A stretch of 64,000 bases of DNA, taken from positions 64,027,877-64,091,876 of the forward strand of contig CM026426.1 of NCBI GenBank assembly GCA_014871385.1, in the 5' to 3' direction. The position numbers were made by a program, and so were the translations under genes. The notes under the pieces were generated by a model that worked only from the letters and a program-made list of their open reading frames with translations, searched no databases and was not told the origin of the DNA. How positions within the stretch are numbered: position 1 is the first letter of the stretch; every line of letters begins with the position of its first letter. The DNA comes from Ceratodon purpureus. Taxonomy: Eukaryota; Streptophyta; Bryopsida; Pseudoditrichales; Ditrichaceae. Of this stretch, positions 1 through 11,984 are shown in pieces.

Positions 1-1975
1 TGGTATAAGTGCCGTCATCCACGGCGTTAAGTCCTCCTCTCTGCACCTTGATGTTAGGACCCAACCTACTAGGATCCCTTGGTGCCACTCATCAAACACC
101 ATTAAGGTGTACAGAGGGAACTGCATTAATATCACAACAGTCCAGAATCTTAGTTGTCATTAATGTCTCGGATATAAGGAATCTTGCAATGGTCCGTGAT
201 TGAGACGGAAAATAGTTCTAATAACGCAAGAAAAGTACTGATGTGGGAGAATGAGGTGCTCACCTTCTTATCGTTTGTCCCAAAGGTAGCATCTATCGAG
301 ACACCCCCTCCATTCCTATGCTTTGCCATCATTAGTCTCTGCCAAGGTGTTTGGATACCGATGGTGAAGGGCATATCTTCACCATTTAATTGCCCATGCA
401 CCTGGACTTAACTAGCTAAGTTGGTTTTGTTGTAGTTAAACGTTTTGTCAAGATTATTCTGAACCCACATTCGTACGCTTTGTGCGTCGTTTGGATTTAG
501 CATGTATGTCTCACTCGCAAGCTTCTGGGATATGTTTTGTATGTCTTTCCTTGTTATGAGGAGATCTCTCCTCACATCCTTCCCATCGGCCTGCCACTTC
601 CGGAGGAATTTCAAGTGCTTCCCTCCCGCATAATTTGATGAGCGTTGTATCCCTCCCGCAAGCATCCGTCAACAAAATCCTTTATGACAGGGGAGAGGTG
701 GGCTGAATAAGCACTGCGATCGCCAATTTCCAGTCCCCCATGAACAAGAAATCCGTTTTCATCTACGTGCTTTCCCTATAAAATACAAACTTCCGATACA
801 TGCGGCGCATGCAGCAGAACCTTGACTGTGAACCTCGCAGTGCAGCCCCGCTTTATCGAGAGACCCCACTTCTTCTTGGAGTCCCTCTCTTTCTTTCGAG
901 TGCATTCTTCCTTCTTACCCGTGACACTATTGGATGCTTGGAAGCCGCTTGTTCCAGTCTCAAAAGCGATGTCACTCTCCAATTGCATGGAGCCGGAAGC
1001 ATGCAAGACTGTATCTCCTTGCGGTACCTGCGGCGTCTGACTCCCGCAGTCCGTGACATCAGTGTGCGTGGCATCTGATGCCGGATGGATTGCAAATAAT
1101 GCAGAAGCTAAAAATCCCTCTATAGTATGAATACTTCTTGCCTTAGGGAAACCTGTTATTGATGTCTGCAAGGAATCAAAGGCAGCAGACGACTGCGATC
1201 CCTATTCCTCCCTCCATGACACTGACCGCGTAACTACATCTTGGTCCGTGACACCCAGAACCTCGGCAGTTGTCAGGGCCCCTTCTTTGAGACTCTCCTG
1301 ACTGTGCCGTGTATGGAGAAGTTCACTCCAAGGGGCACAAAGCTCTATTAGCACTGAACCAATCCCCTCCATGGATGAGGACCCAGGCTTCGGGCTTCTT
1401 CCGGTGCCACGTCTCTTTGTGACATCCTTTGATGTACCCCTCTTCGAAAATTTGGGGACCTTTACCGCGGCATTCAAATCGAGGAGTTTCTTCTTTCTAG
1501 GTACACGAGTACCTTTTTTCTTAAGTGTTACGTTCTCGTTCTCGTGCATGCCTAAATCAGTCCCCTGAGTACCTTGAACACTGTCAACAGCACTCTCGGA
1601 CCCACTGTCTGGGATGGGCGCCGGTTTGGCAGATCTCCTCTTCCGCAAATGCGTTGGATGCTTGCTCTTCGTTTGAGCGGAGCATACCGTGTCGGCCACG
1701 TCTGTGGCGGGCTTCTTCCGGGGGGCTCTTCGACGCTTCATCGGACTAGGTTCTCCCTCAGGAATAGAGTTCAAATCTAGCGGAGATGTTGGCTTCTGCT
1801 TGAATTTTCTAGGAGGCTCCCTTTGTTTTTTTCCGGTGGGGAGACTTGGTGGACCTCGGATGAGCGTCCCTTGTTGGCAAAGACTAGACGCTGAATTTCT
1901 TTCTAGGCTTCGGCAGGAGGTCGGTTGTTATGTCTTTAACAATTCCTAAAAAATCCTCGGGCCCATATTCACAAT
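1..1975 (-). CDS. MULE-like transposase, N-terminal half, cut by window edge
   Basis: Probable Mutator-like transposase read right to left. It opens with a basic, disordered Lys/Arg-rich region (about 1975-1200), then a zinc-binding-like segment with an SIKRGCTARFTVK motif near 815-860, as in FAR1/MULE N-terminal domains. Next is a helical stretch around 408-640 and the catalytic-core signature GIQTPWQ...SIDATFGTN near 290-380. A GT-AG intron at 121-263 (143 nt, phase 0) joins DATFGTNDKK to FPLYTLMVFDEWHQG (120-1), which continues the core. The Asp of DATFGTN is the expected first catalytic acid; the others lie beyond the window. A few stops or frame changes occur between 400 and 800, so the copy is probably dead. 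The first Met is not certain because the frame is open upstream of 1774. Family assignment is by remembered motif, fairly confident. Confidence 0.72.
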
Positions 1976-3805
1976 GCCACCTGCAACGTCAGAGATAGGG
2001 GTGAAAACACACTACAGTTGTACAAAATCGCACTCACGGCAGCATTTCAGTGCAGGGTGTAAGTTTGGAGCCAAATTAACCCCATTCTTGGTAACCTTTT
2101 GTAAAAAGTAATATTTAGGCATAGTCTTACATCTCGTCTATTTTTTAAATTGCTTTGCTATCTTTGGCTTGCATCCCTTAATTCATCATAATGAGTACGA
2201 ATTTGAAATGAAAGTACTGTCACATTTTCAGGGTAAGTGTTTTGTACTCTTTATGTGAAGGTATAGCTTAGATTCTTATAGTTTAGAGAGCCAAAGTCCA
2301 TGTTCTAGTACTTGACTAACATCCCCAACTATTTCCATATGCCACGAGAGACTATACAACACAAAACCCTAGAAAATGGGGATTTTGGATTGGTGGGCCA
2401 AAACACAACGTAAAAGTTATTTTTTGATATTTTTTTTTTTGAAAATTAGTATGAATACGTTTTGGTTTAGATGGGCCTAACATTGACAAATGACGAAAAT
2501 GGTTTATTGGGGCTAATTGAGAGCATCGGAGATTTCAGCCCTCACTTGAGCTTCAGCCCATCAAAAAAGATTAGGGTTAGCTTGCTTACTGGTTATGTAC
2601 ATAGCGTACTGGTTGTACACAATGGATCAATCATCGTCTTTAAACGTGGCAATAAAAACAAAAATGACCTAACACTCCCAAGTTATATGGGTCCTTTTGC
2701 AGCGACATTCTCTCCTCTACATTCAAATTTGCAAAGGCGACAGTTGAAGACTTTGTCGTTTCTCTATACTACCATGAGGGAATTTCACAGCGCCGCCTCT
2801 AAGTCCTTCTTTCTGATTCCTGTTGTTTTCTTCGTTGAGGAGAACATGCCTTTCAAGAATTGGCTTCTCAACACATCCCTCAAACTAGGTGAGTACTGTG
2901 TTATCCTTCGTTTCCTTGTGCATGCATAGGAATTGCTTTGTGGGTTTTTGAAATATGTGGCAAAAATTCAGCTAGGAAGGTGCAATGAGCGGTACTCTTG
3001 TCGAAGAAATAGGTTTTTGTAGCGTTCTTCAAGATGTGTGGGTTCCCTTCTCTGTTACTTTGGGCTGCTGCTTGCCTGCTCACTTGCTCTTGCGATTACT
3101 GTGGGCGTCTTCTATTGTTGACCGTTTCGTTTTCGTGAGAATAGTTGTACGGAAGGTTCTACATAGATTTGAGTAAATACACTCTTCGGAGTGTTTTTAG
3201 ACATAGTGACTCCTCAGAAAATTAGAGGTTCGATTACAATCCACTCGTCCGTGTCAGAAGTTTGTCGATTTTAACGTCCTTATCATTTTGTAACTCCGCT
3301 AGTACTTAGTGTACAAGTTAGAGTACAATATGTACTTCTTTTCGTACAACTCTATACTGCGATGTTATTCCTAAGTTCATACATCCTTTCCACCGGTCGG
3401 TGCTGTGTATTATAATACCCCGTGTTCTTAGAATGGTTCATACAATACTCCTAGAGCAGTCTACGTTGTTGTCCGTGTTGTTAGTATAGTTGTTCCAGGG
3501 TTGCGCAATAAATTGAGAAAATGCACTCTTCGGAGTGTTTTCAGCCATGGTGAGTTCTCGGTATTCCTAACACTCGATTACATTTGACTCGTTGTTGATA
3601 GAAACTTATCGTCTGGTTTCATGGTTATGATTTTGTACTTCTGGTAGTACATAGTGTACAGATTGAAGTACCTCATTCACTGCTTCTAGCACAACTCTCC
3701 TGCTTCTAGCACATCTTTCCTCTACGTTATAAGTATTTTCTGCTCCTACAATGTATCACCTCCTAATTTCCAAAACATTTTCTATCTTGCAGTTCCTAGG
3801 TTTAC
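1976..3805. other. Spacer with one doubtful 152-codon frame
   Basis: Mostly non-coding. A plus-strand frame at 2471-2929 codes for 152 residues with no motif I recognise and no intron or promoter support; I treat it as doubtful. The right half (3171-3800) holds a diverged direct repeat, described separately, and a pyrimidine-rich stretch ending TTGCAG at about 3792, a plausible splice acceptor for the gene starting at 3806. Confidence 0.4.
3171..3680. repeat. Two diverged direct repeats, each opening with a UUCG hairpin
   Basis: Segments starting at about 3171 and 3514 align loosely over 160-170 bases. Each opens with a perfect hairpin closed by a TTCG loop: ACACTC-TTCG-GAGTGT at 3179-3194 and CACTC-TTCG-GAGTG at 3524-3537. 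C(UUCG)G is a very stable RNA tetraloop. Each continues into GTAC-rich text. Confidence 0.6.
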
Positions 3806-5361
3806 ATGGATTACGATGGCAAAGATTGGATGGTTCGAAGTAGGGTCTTCTCCATGGAAGACAAGCCGGCAAGTGACGACTACGAAGATGGTGATGATGT
3901 TGATCTCCCTGCTAGTCCTCGGGCTGAAGGCAACGTCGACGGGAAGGTGAAGAAGACCCCTTTGGACAAGCAGCTTGATAAGTTGGCATCTCTTAAGACA
4001 CATCCTCCACCCCGTGCTGTCACTGCAGAGGAGTTCGAGAGCAAGTACAGCTTGCCCAGCAGAGGTAAAAACCCGCACAAGCTCCAACCTCCACATGACC
4101 TGTATGACAAAGATGTGAGTGACGTTTTTGGGCCAGCAAAGGGGAGAAAGGGGAGATTTGGGTATCATTATGGAGAATGCAAGGATGTCAAAGTCTTAGC
4201 CCACATAGCAGAAATTTTCCCGATTGTGTACGTGCGAGACCTCTCCAAATCCAAGGTGATAGCAAAGCAATTTGCGAGAGGTATAATCATGGAGAAGCAC
4301 AAGAAGAAGCCTGTGAGCTGGTCGGAGATTGCAGGGACCTCGAACAAGAACCAGCGGAGCATATGGCTCAAAAATGTGAAATTGTGTCTCACGGGCCTAG
4401 CCGAGCTCACTGGTGCTGATGAGGTGGAGTTGTGCAAGATGGAAGGGATAGATGATCTCTTCCATGACCCTACTGTTGGATCATCACCGGGACTTCTAAG
4501 GAGTTCTAAGTTGAAAGAAGAAGTGGAGGAGGAGATATCAAATGGACTAGAGAGGGAGAAAGACATCAACGACATGATTGAGATGTTGAAGTTGGTGGGA
4601 CTGCAGCTTCATGCTGTGAATGAAGACTAAGTTGGTGCAGGGAAAGAGAGAGTAGAGTTGGCTTCTAAAGTTGCTCAAGAAGAGGGGGTGTTGCGTAAGA
4701 CTCAGGCCAAGGTTGCAAAACTGCAAAAGGTATGTGATAAGCCCAAGGATGTGGATGGTGTGGAGGCCTCCTCTAAGAAGGAAGAGGCTTACCATGAAAT
4801 GGTAAGAGATGCCATAGTTGATTTTGAAGCTGCAACATCGGAGTTGAAGGAGTGCAACCTCATGTATGAGAAGCTTCAAATCAGGCAAACTTGTTTAAGG
4901 AGGCAATTTGATACCTTGTCGTTCAACTGTCGCACATGAAGAGAGGAGAAGTTGGAGTATCAATGAGGCCGAGACCTTTGTGCTCCATGTTTGACCCTAA
5001 AATAGTGTCACTATCTGATCCTATTGCTTTGATGCCTTGTGCTCTCTGCTTAAACCATTTTCCTCTCAACGATATCATAGTATGCACATGCAAGCACCTT
5101 TACCACCCCTGGTGCGCAGGGGTTTGGTTCAGAGTAGCTAGCATATGTGCCGATCCAAGTTGCGGATCAACAGTGCATCCAAATTGGATTTGTAGTTTGG
5201 GATTCGGCCAGCTACATTTACCTCTTCAGAAGCTTGTTCAATCTTTGGATTTAGAAAAGTGGCGAGAGATGATCTTAGCGACGTTGACATCTACTGCCCT
5301 CGAGTCACATCCTAATATCGGTGAGCTTGTTACTTGGATTTCTGTAGGATTGAATATCTAA
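3806..5361 (+). CDS. Acidic/coiled-coil protein with C-terminal RING-like finger (copy A)
   Basis: Starts at the ATG just after a TTGCAG acceptor. The first 270 codons hold an acidic N-terminus and a conserved block (ARGIIMEKHKKKPVSW, NQRSIWLKNVKL) matching copy B at 9548-11150. An in-frame TAA at 4628-4630 is followed in the same frame by a long coiled coil (4658-4939). A frame change near 4936 then leads to a cysteine/histidine module: CALC, then CTCKHLYHPWC, then two later cysteines (about 5035-5170). That spacing resembles a RING or RING-variant zinc finger, so E3-type or protein-binding activity is possible but unproven. The breaks could be introns, but I see no good GT-AG pair, so this is probably a decayed copy. 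Its neighbours are TE genes, which suggests transposon cargo. Confidence 0.6.
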
Positions 5362-5473
5362 GGTACACTATCTAGTACGCAATGTACCAATTGGTACATT
5401 GTATCCAGTGTTAAGTACTTTTGCGGTAGAACAAGTACGAAATAATCACCGGTGTTATTCCTAAGTCATTACA

Positions 5474-6367
5474 TTGAATCTAGGCTTGTCGACATTAGGG
5501 TACAGACATTGGGTCATCTGCTTCCAGTACCGGTACTATATCCTCCATCTATTGATTTATAACCTAACACACCTCATTCTCCTTTGTGCACATCCGGACA
5601 AGGTGTATCAAGAGCAATTTGAACAATCCACCGCGTGCACATGGACTCAAAGTTTTGGTGGTACAGAGGCTATAACTTTGACTGAAAGCATGGGGATACA
5701 GAGTTTGGGCAATAACAGTGCAACTGGGAGCGAACAACGTCGACCGAAGTCTCCAAAACATCTACTAGGGGAAATCTCGCAACCTAGTCTTCTATGCATA
5801 GATGAGGTCAACTCCCCAGAGAAAACGGAGCCTCCACTGTGCACACAACCGTTGGCAAATGGCGATGGTGATGAAGGCGATTGTACGGCCATGATAACAA
5901 AGCCGCAGCTTGTAGCCAATGACACAGACAGTTGCGTCACGGAGGTTATTGGAGGGGGCTCTTTGGGGGCCGCTTGCAAGACAAGAGTAGAGACAGAGTT
6001 AGAGGAGCGTATTAAGAAATTGAGAGAAGAAGCTGCAGAATTTGAGAGGCTCCAGAAATTATGACAGGAGGCTGCGGAACTCGAGCGTCTTAAGGAGTTG
6101 AAAGAGGAAGCCGCCAAGCTAGAGCTTCAGAAAGAGTTGAGGAATGATGGGCAAACTTCTGAGTTAGACGATAATAGATCAAAGAGACAGGGCGTGACTC
6201 GAGTGGTAATCAAGGTGCCTCAGCCACCTCCACTCTCTCCCCTTGATAAAGAGATGGAAACTAAGGCATCGAAGCGCAAGACAAGAAGTGAGATCGCTGC
6301 AGAGGAAGCAGCAAAGGAAGCAGTTGAATCAGGAAAGAAACGTAGGAGAGGTTCCAGAAACAAATAG
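5474..6367 (+). CDS. Basic coiled-coil protein with one internal TGA
   Basis: One frame runs from about 5474 to 6367 and is interrupted only by TGA at 6062-6064. The stop falls inside a clear heptad pattern (EEAAEFERLQKL, then QEAAELERLKEL), so the interruption is recent or read as an Arg CGA changed by deamination. The C-terminus is Lys/Arg-rich (KRKTRSEIAAEEAAKEA, then KKRRRGSRNK), a likely nuclear localisation signal. The first 30 codons are hydrophobic and probably intronic or untranslated; the real start is likely downstream of 5590. It lies 112 bases after copy A on the same strand and may be its partner or a further exon. No enzyme motif is visible. Confidence 0.5.
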
Positions 6368-9300
6368 CCTCAGGGAACTTACTCAGTTTGGTGGGAGTGT
6401 GTTCGTTCTTGGAGATTATTGTTTTTTCCACGGTTGGGTCAATTTTGAGTATTGGCGCCACCTATTATTGTGTGGCTGAAATTTAATTTAATCAACTTTC
6501 CACCATTATCAACCAATTCTTGTGCCACAATGTTTGATAAGATGGTGGTATCGCCCTTGAAACATTTCCCAACGTCGACTTCCACCTCTCATCATAACTC
6601 CAAATTTGGATCTGTTTTCCATGGGCTCAAAGTCTACTTCGACTTTCAAGGAAGTACCACTCGTGATACAAAAAGTACCTTATTTTGTCCACAATGAACA
6701 ATGCAAGGTACATATTGTACAAATTAGTATAGAAACCTGTACAATTTCATATCTAATATTGGAGTTAATTCGTAACTCGGTTTGTTATGCATATATGGTG
6801 ATGACGTAATGCGTCACCGCGAAGCTCCACAGTGTGCCACGTCGCCTAAATATATATTTGGAAACTTTTGGTGAGTCAATATCTAGAAAGGTCGCACTTG
6901 CCACCACTATCAAATGGTGTATCCAGGCAAGGCACATGATGTGTTGTCTCTAAACAGCACATAGTGTACCTATTTCAAGACAAGGGCGTTATCTTTTGGA
7001 AGTATCCAATGGGGCTCACAGTTGGCAACTTGGCGATAAACTGAGGCCCACCAACCAGGGCTTCCATAGGAGGACGCTTAGAGCCGCGTAAGGATTTCCT
7101 CTTCATGATAAATAAAACGTTTTCAGAAAGAAATTTTAGAAATTATGAGCTAAATAAAGTTGACTATGTATTGTTCTTCAAGACTAATTTGAGGTCTTTC
7201 CAATCTTCATAAATATAACATGTTATATCTATGGTTTTTTACATTGTATGACAAAAATGATAATTCTTAAAATCAACATTATCAAAATCCGTGAAAATAT
7301 TCCAACTATATTGTAGAAGTTATAATGGTTGTTATAAGAATATTAGTTGTCATGGCGTTCGGTATCTAACAATGTTTATTCTAGATCTAACAATGTTTTA
7401 TTCTAGAATTTAGTGTACAATATAATTTAAAAGTAAAAAATATCCATTTTACATTAAGTTCAGATTAAACTCCAATAGGGTGAAAATAACTTTGGGAGAG
7501 TTTTTTTTTCTTTGTAAATTATCAAAGCATAGTTTGTAGTAAAAATGAAGAAATCATGTAAATTCACGTGTTAAACTCTAGCATGTATTGATCTTATAAT
7601 ATTCTGAATGTGATATATATTATGTCTAAATAAATTCAATTATAATGGAGGATTCAATTTCAAGAGTACTTGTGATAAATAATGTTACATATTATTAATG
7701 ATGATAAGATGCTACTACTACCAATTTATAATTGTTATCTTTATTTTAATGTATTACTTCAATTATTTTTGCTATAACAACTAGTTCTAAATTCTAATTA
7801 ATTTAATCTCCCACAACAATAAAATACATCAACTATTCTAATATTGATTTACTTTTATTTTTATGGAAGTTAAATATCAACTATACTATGCAATGAAATA
7901 ACTACATATTAAATTATCATTTATTTTCACTTTAGATATGAAGCTAGTCTAATTGATTAAAAGTAACGTTCAATATGTCTCAATAGTATTTGAATTATAT
8001 GAATATGCTTGTTTCTTAAATTACTATGCATACTTCAAAATCAACTCATTAATCAATTAATAATTGAGACAAAAATATAAAAATTAAATCCAATAGTTTT
8101 GAATATTGAATATATTTGAATGCACTAACATCAAGAATAACACATACAGAAGGATCAAATATGGATCTATATATTTATAACTATATTATGCGATAAACTA
8201 ACTTCATATTAAATTCATCATTTATTCTTCACTATATATGAAGATTGATTGATTGATAAAGTAATGTTGTAAATATGTAAATATTATTTGAATTATTATA
8301 AATATATTTCTTTCTATACATACTTTAAATTTAATTCATAAATTGATTAATAATTGGGACAAAAATAAAATAAAAAAATTTCCATAGCATTGGAAAAGGA
8401 CTGTACTTGAATGCACAAATATAAATAAGAAGAAGTACGGAAGGGAAAAAATATTTCACTAGATATTTACAACTATTACTTTATTAAATAGCCTATTACA
8501 TTTTTTTAATAACTTGTACTATGATTCACTAATAATCTTCGGGTTTCTAAATTATTATAGAGTATCTTCTTATCAATCTCCTTGGTCAAAATATATATTA
8601 TTCACGAATTATCTTAGCTAAATGTCTCCATTATACACTGCGGATCTCAATTTCAGTACAATATATTTCCATTATCTAAAAATATTGTAATAACTATATT
8701 TCACTATGTTTCAATATACTACATTATAATTAAATATATTGGCAATGACTAATTTGAATTAGGTGCTTCTTTCTCTAGACAGAAGTACTTGGGGGACTGC
8801 GGCAATGAGCTCTTTCCAGCGGAGCAACTCTTGGTAGAGATGGAGGTGCTGATAGGGAGGCGATTGTCGGGGAGTGAGTAGGTGAGGAGTCGGTTCTTTG
8901 TTAGGTTTAGTTACCTGCCGTCGCAAGCAAGGGAGGCGAGTTCAGCTACTGCATTCTGTTGAGCCGAATTAAGGCACGTCATTTGTGTGTCCTCTTGCAT
9001 TGGTTTTGATATTTAAAATTTTGCAATGCGCAGATTGCTAACATGGAGGTCCCAGGGTTTCATAGAGTTTTCGTGGGCTGCGTTTGATTAAATTTCCAGA
9101 GTTAGGGTTGTAGCATTTGTAGAGTTAGTAAGACATTTAACTTCATATTTAGATCGTACAATTGGTTTTCTCTTCTTTGGATTTGCATACTTTGGCATTG
9201 CAGCTGTCAATTTGCGCAGCACAATCTTGTTGCATAGTTTACATCTACATAATATTGTTTTGTGGCTGTGGTAGGTGGCATTATCTATCTATAGCGGTAC

Positions 9301-9547
9301 TTCGATTTGTACAATGCGTACAAGTTTGTACTACAGGTACTCCCCTTATCTTTTCCTTCAAAGGTTAGGTTTTAGCATATTACTATCATGCATTATTGTT
9401 TCTATCGTAATTCAGACTCCGTAATTCTAGACCGAGAACGCACTCTTCTTATGTTTTAGGTTTAGAAGGGGAAATGGAGTGTGCGGTGTGTACTCATTAG
9501 GATAAAATGTACTAATATTGATAGAAATGTATTGTGGGTCAGGGAAT
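6368..9547. other. AT-rich spacer, no gene seen
   Basis: From about 7080 to 8760 the DNA is extremely AT-rich and holds no supported frame. It contains the diverged tandem repeat listed at 7860-8480. The parts at 6370-7080 and 8790-9540 are more balanced. A short open stretch at 8786-8870 (YLGDCGNELFPAEQLL) could be an exon, but nothing supports it. The segment ends with GGGTCAGG just before the ATG at 9548, a possible splice acceptor. Confidence 0.5.
7860..8480. repeat. Diverged AT-rich tandem duplication, period about 300 bp
   Basis: Text beginning AACTATACTATGC near 7876 recurs as AACTATATTATGCG near 8180. The order of the following words is conserved: CATTTATT, GAAG/GATTGATT, TTTGAATTAT, TTAATAATTG-GACAAAAAT. 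The copies have drifted by many substitutions and small gaps. Confidence 0.6.
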
Positions 9548-11150
9548 ATGGCAAGAACCAGGGGCAAGGGCGCCAATTCCGGATCAAGGGGGCGTGAGAC
9601 AAAGACGTTCGCACTTACCTATCTAGCATTGGCGGCCCAAAACCACAGGGGCAGTGGGGACGGTCCAGAAGATGAGAGCAGGGAAGGAGACACTAGGGAA
9701 GAGAACTGTGACGGAGGGGAGGAGGAAGAGGAGGATAGGGACAGCAAAGAGGAGGATGGGGAGGAGGAGGAGGAGGACGAGAAGGACGAGGAGGACAAAG
9801 AGGAGGAGAAAGAGGAGGAGGAGGAGGAGCAGGGGGGGGGAAGAAGATGCGCATGTAGAGGAAGACGACGAAGATGATGACGAAGAAGAAACTGATTCAG
9901 AAGATAGTGACGGTTTGAGGGACTATGAGGAGCTACCGAAGCTATCCGACCCACCGCCGTTGCTAAATCAGGCATTCTTCACGGAGAAGTACGGATTTGA
10001 GGACAAAGGAGCTGATCCCATGAAGCTTACAAGATGGAAGGGAGAACCATTCGATGATGAGAAGTGTGTGACCCTTTTTGGCGAGCCAGTTCGTAAGGAA
10101 GGGCGAAATGGGTACTACTAGAAATCCATAAAAAAGAAATGAATAAGGAAGAGGGTTCAGGAGCTCATGGCGGCTCTCTATCAACGGGAAGCTGTGCCTC
10201 ACTTGCTCCTCCACAAGATGGCTAGGGGGATTGTCTTGGAGGAGGAGAACGAGAAGGTGAATTGGGCCGCCTACGGTGCAGCAACAAATCTAACTCAGCG
10301 TAAGACACATGCTCGTAACGTCGTCAAGCTTGTAAAGGCAAAGGAAGGAACTGCAGCTCAACGAGGCGCATGGCGAAAGATTCCAGTGGATCCTCGAGAC
10401 CTTCACTCAGAGGTATGCAAAGGGAGGGGTAGCTCAGTGGGCGGAAAGATTACAGATGGAGATGACAGCGGCTCCCGGCTAGAGTACGTGGAGAAATTAT
10501 TGGCGGTGGAGAACATGGAGCTTGAGGCAAGGATTGAGGGTGAACGGGTGGCTACTCGGACCAAAGAGAAACAGGTTAAAAAAATTGAGCACAATGCGGG
10601 GGTGGTTCGTATCTTGAAGAAGAGGTTGAAGACGTACGAGAAGGATTTAGCGGGAGCTAGTTCTAAGGGAACAATGGATTTGTCGGCGCTTTCAGCCTTG
10701 GAGGAGAAAGTGAAAGCATATTCTGAGTTAGTACAAAGCAAGCAAAACACTGCGAAGAGTATACAGAAGACTGTTTCTGAACTGGAGAAGAGTCTCTCAA
10801 TTCAGAGCAAATCAGTGGCACTGAAGCAGATGCAAGTCGAGGCTCTTCAAGCGAAGCATGCACGCCTTGGACGTGGAAGTGCAGGCTTGCATATGAGACC
10901 ACTGCCCTTGGTGTACTCAGTAGGGGAAGGAGGCAATAGTGGAGGACCCATTGACATAGGCGGTTGCTTTCTTTGTGGATTTGATTTTCCCCATTCACAA
11001 ATCATTGTCTCTAGTTGTAGGCACGTCTACCACCCATGGTGTGCATTGGTAGTATTTACCCGTGGCTTAGAATGTTATGCTCTAGAATGCAAACAGGTTC
11101 AGCCCATCGAATGGATCATGAGTTTCGGATGGAGAGGTGTGTATGGTTGA
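9548..11150 (+). CDS. Glu-rich/coiled-coil protein with C-terminal RING-like finger (copy B)
   Basis: ATG at 9548 follows a possible acceptor (TCAG). The first third is strongly acidic (long Glu/Asp runs, 9700-9910). The frame changes in a run of ten G at about 9833-9842, so one base may be missing or extra, in the genome or in the assembly. Two stops lie at 10119-10142. From 10167 a 328-codon frame is unbroken. It has the conserved block HKMARGIVLEEENEKVNWA and NLTQRK, a long coiled coil (about 10470-10860), then CFLCGFDFPHSQIIV and CRHVYHPWCALVVF with later cysteines. The finger is clearly homologous to copy A (shared pattern C-x2-C, IIV, C-x-H-x-YHPWCA, W-I-x-S-x-G). A binding or E3-like role is inferred from the RING resemblance only. 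Confidence 0.62.
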
Positions 11151-11984
11151 GGACGTCCTGGCGGCGGAGGTGATGAGTGAATCAAGATGCGCACGGAGTG
11201 CGCATCTACTACTGCTGCAGACTTAGCAGCTAGAAGTGAAGCCGCTAGAGCATATCTTAAGGCCATGCAATTCATAGAAGGTAATGTTGTACACAATATA
11301 CCTTTTTGTACATCTATGATCTCTATCATTTTCTGTGTACAAGGCTTCTAAGGACGTGTCACTAGGATTGGTTGTATTGTAAAGTTTGTAGTGTCGGAGG
11401 TATTGTTTGTATATTCCTATTCTTTATTTTTATGATTTGTACCAAGTGAGTTGATATTGCAAACTCTGTAATGCGGTGTGGTCAGAGCTAGTACCTTGGC
11501 GTTTTTGTATACGTACATGATGTTATATGTTTGTACATAGAATTACATAGTTCATTGTATAGTTGGTACTGTTGTATAGTTTGTATGTTCAATGCACTTG
11601 TTTCGTGAAGTTGCGATATGTCCATGTTTCCGATTGGACTGTTTGTAGTTCGAATTGTACTGAGCTTGTGTCCGTCCATTCACTTGTACTCACTGCACCT
11701 CTTGATCATATCTAAGAAGTGTTTTACCTTTGTTTGTACTATTCATTAGTGTTACTAGAGTACTGTGCTCTATTTCGTACAGCTGATTTGTACTATGTGT
11801 ACAAAGTTGTACACTATTTATAGCCAAGTCTAGATTATTTGTACATTGTTTGTACATTTGAGACTCCAGTCCAAACCATAATGTACTATGTGTTACTTGA
11901 CATTGCATAGAGCATGGCACCAAATGTGGAGGAAGCGACGATGAGGAGCTCATCGGCACTGACATGCGAGGAAGGGAATGACCA
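11151..11984. other. GTAC-dense spacer
   Basis: No supported gene. TGTAC, GTACA and TAGTAC words recur every few tens of bases (for example around 11290, 11510-11590 and 11740-11860). Similar words fill the other spacers between 3 and 24 kb. Confidence 0.5.

Noticed and set aside
2471-2929. 152-codon frame as a real gene
   Set aside because: No motif, coding signal or splice support; kept only as a remark in the spacer.
8786-8960. Possible exon in the spacer before copy B
   Set aside because: Only about 30 good codons, no splice partner, no match.
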